From contig JALNZD010000059.1 of assembly GCA_023229505.1 (NCBI GenBank), forward strand, positions 1-22,379: DNA of 22,379 nt, in the 5' to 3' direction. Below the pieces are notes generated by a model, which worked only from the letters and a program-made list of their open reading frames with translations, made no database searches and had not been told where the DNA came from. The translations under genes and the position numbers were made by a program. Origin of the DNA: Bacteroidales bacterium (lineage in GTDB: Bacteria > Bacteroidota > Bacteroidia > Bacteroidales > JAGOPY01). Of this stretch, positions 22,239-22,379 are shown piece by piece (the stretch's first letter is position 1; every line of letters begins with the position of its first letter).

Positions 22239-22379
22239 GTTTAAAAAATTTTCACTATTGTCCGACTAAAGTCTGATTTTTATGGTTTTGTTGCATAACT
22301 ATCAGGAAATCAGATATAATATTTTCATTTTTTACTTTTTCAAAAATTGACCTACCCTCATAGAAAGGTAAATTTTAGT

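Overview
The window looks like a chromosomal segment from a member of the Bacteroidota, probably an environmental Bacteroidales or Marinilabiliales-type lineage. The placement rests on three things: promoters of the Bacteroidota type (TTG or TTTG, then 19-22 bases, then TAnnTTTG), starts without a visible Shine-Dalgarno sequence and with several TTG codons, and families common in that phylum (a DUF2027/Smr protein, a GH3-beta-lactamase fusion, an MbnP-like lipoprotein, a RumA-type methyltransferase with TRAM). No rRNA, tRNA, CRISPR, IS element or phage module was seen, and no gap between genes exceeds 300 bases.

Layout. 136-3192 (+) is a packed run of an NadR-like kinase, a GT4 glycosyltransferase and a polysaccharide flippase, probably the end of a surface-glycan locus. 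3187-4857 (-) holds an M15-type peptidase without signal peptide and a SAM methyltransferase. 5025-6902 (+) is topoisomerase IV subunit B. 6940-8445 (-) is the NAD(P)HX repair enzyme, divergent from an RlmD-type rRNA methyltransferase (8566-10014, +); between them are two back-to-back consensus promoters. 10113-12308 (-) is a run of an exported VWA protein, shikimate kinase and a small coupled ORF. 12458-16908 (+) carries the GH3-beta-lactamase fusion, a membrane protein and a rhomboid protease. 16900-18012 (-) is the DUF2027/Smr protein. 18183-20127 (+) is an MbnP/MbnH-like lipoprotein pair, probably a copper-handling unit. 20121-22238 (-) is a prolyl oligopeptidase lipoprotein. The right edge (22239-22379) is AT-rich, and I recognise nothing in it.

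The most unusual structure is a family of short degenerate tandem arrays with a strict 7-base (sometimes 8-base) period at nearly every gene end that has spare room. They differ in sequence but share the period and often a GAA/GAAC or TAAC core. Five contain or begin with the stop codon of the preceding gene; two supply the TTG start of the next gene and a third covers one. One array with inverted flanks lies between divergent genes, and one lies in frame inside a coding sequence. They resemble in style the heptameric STRR repeats of cyanobacteria. I know of no named family for them in Bacteroidota.
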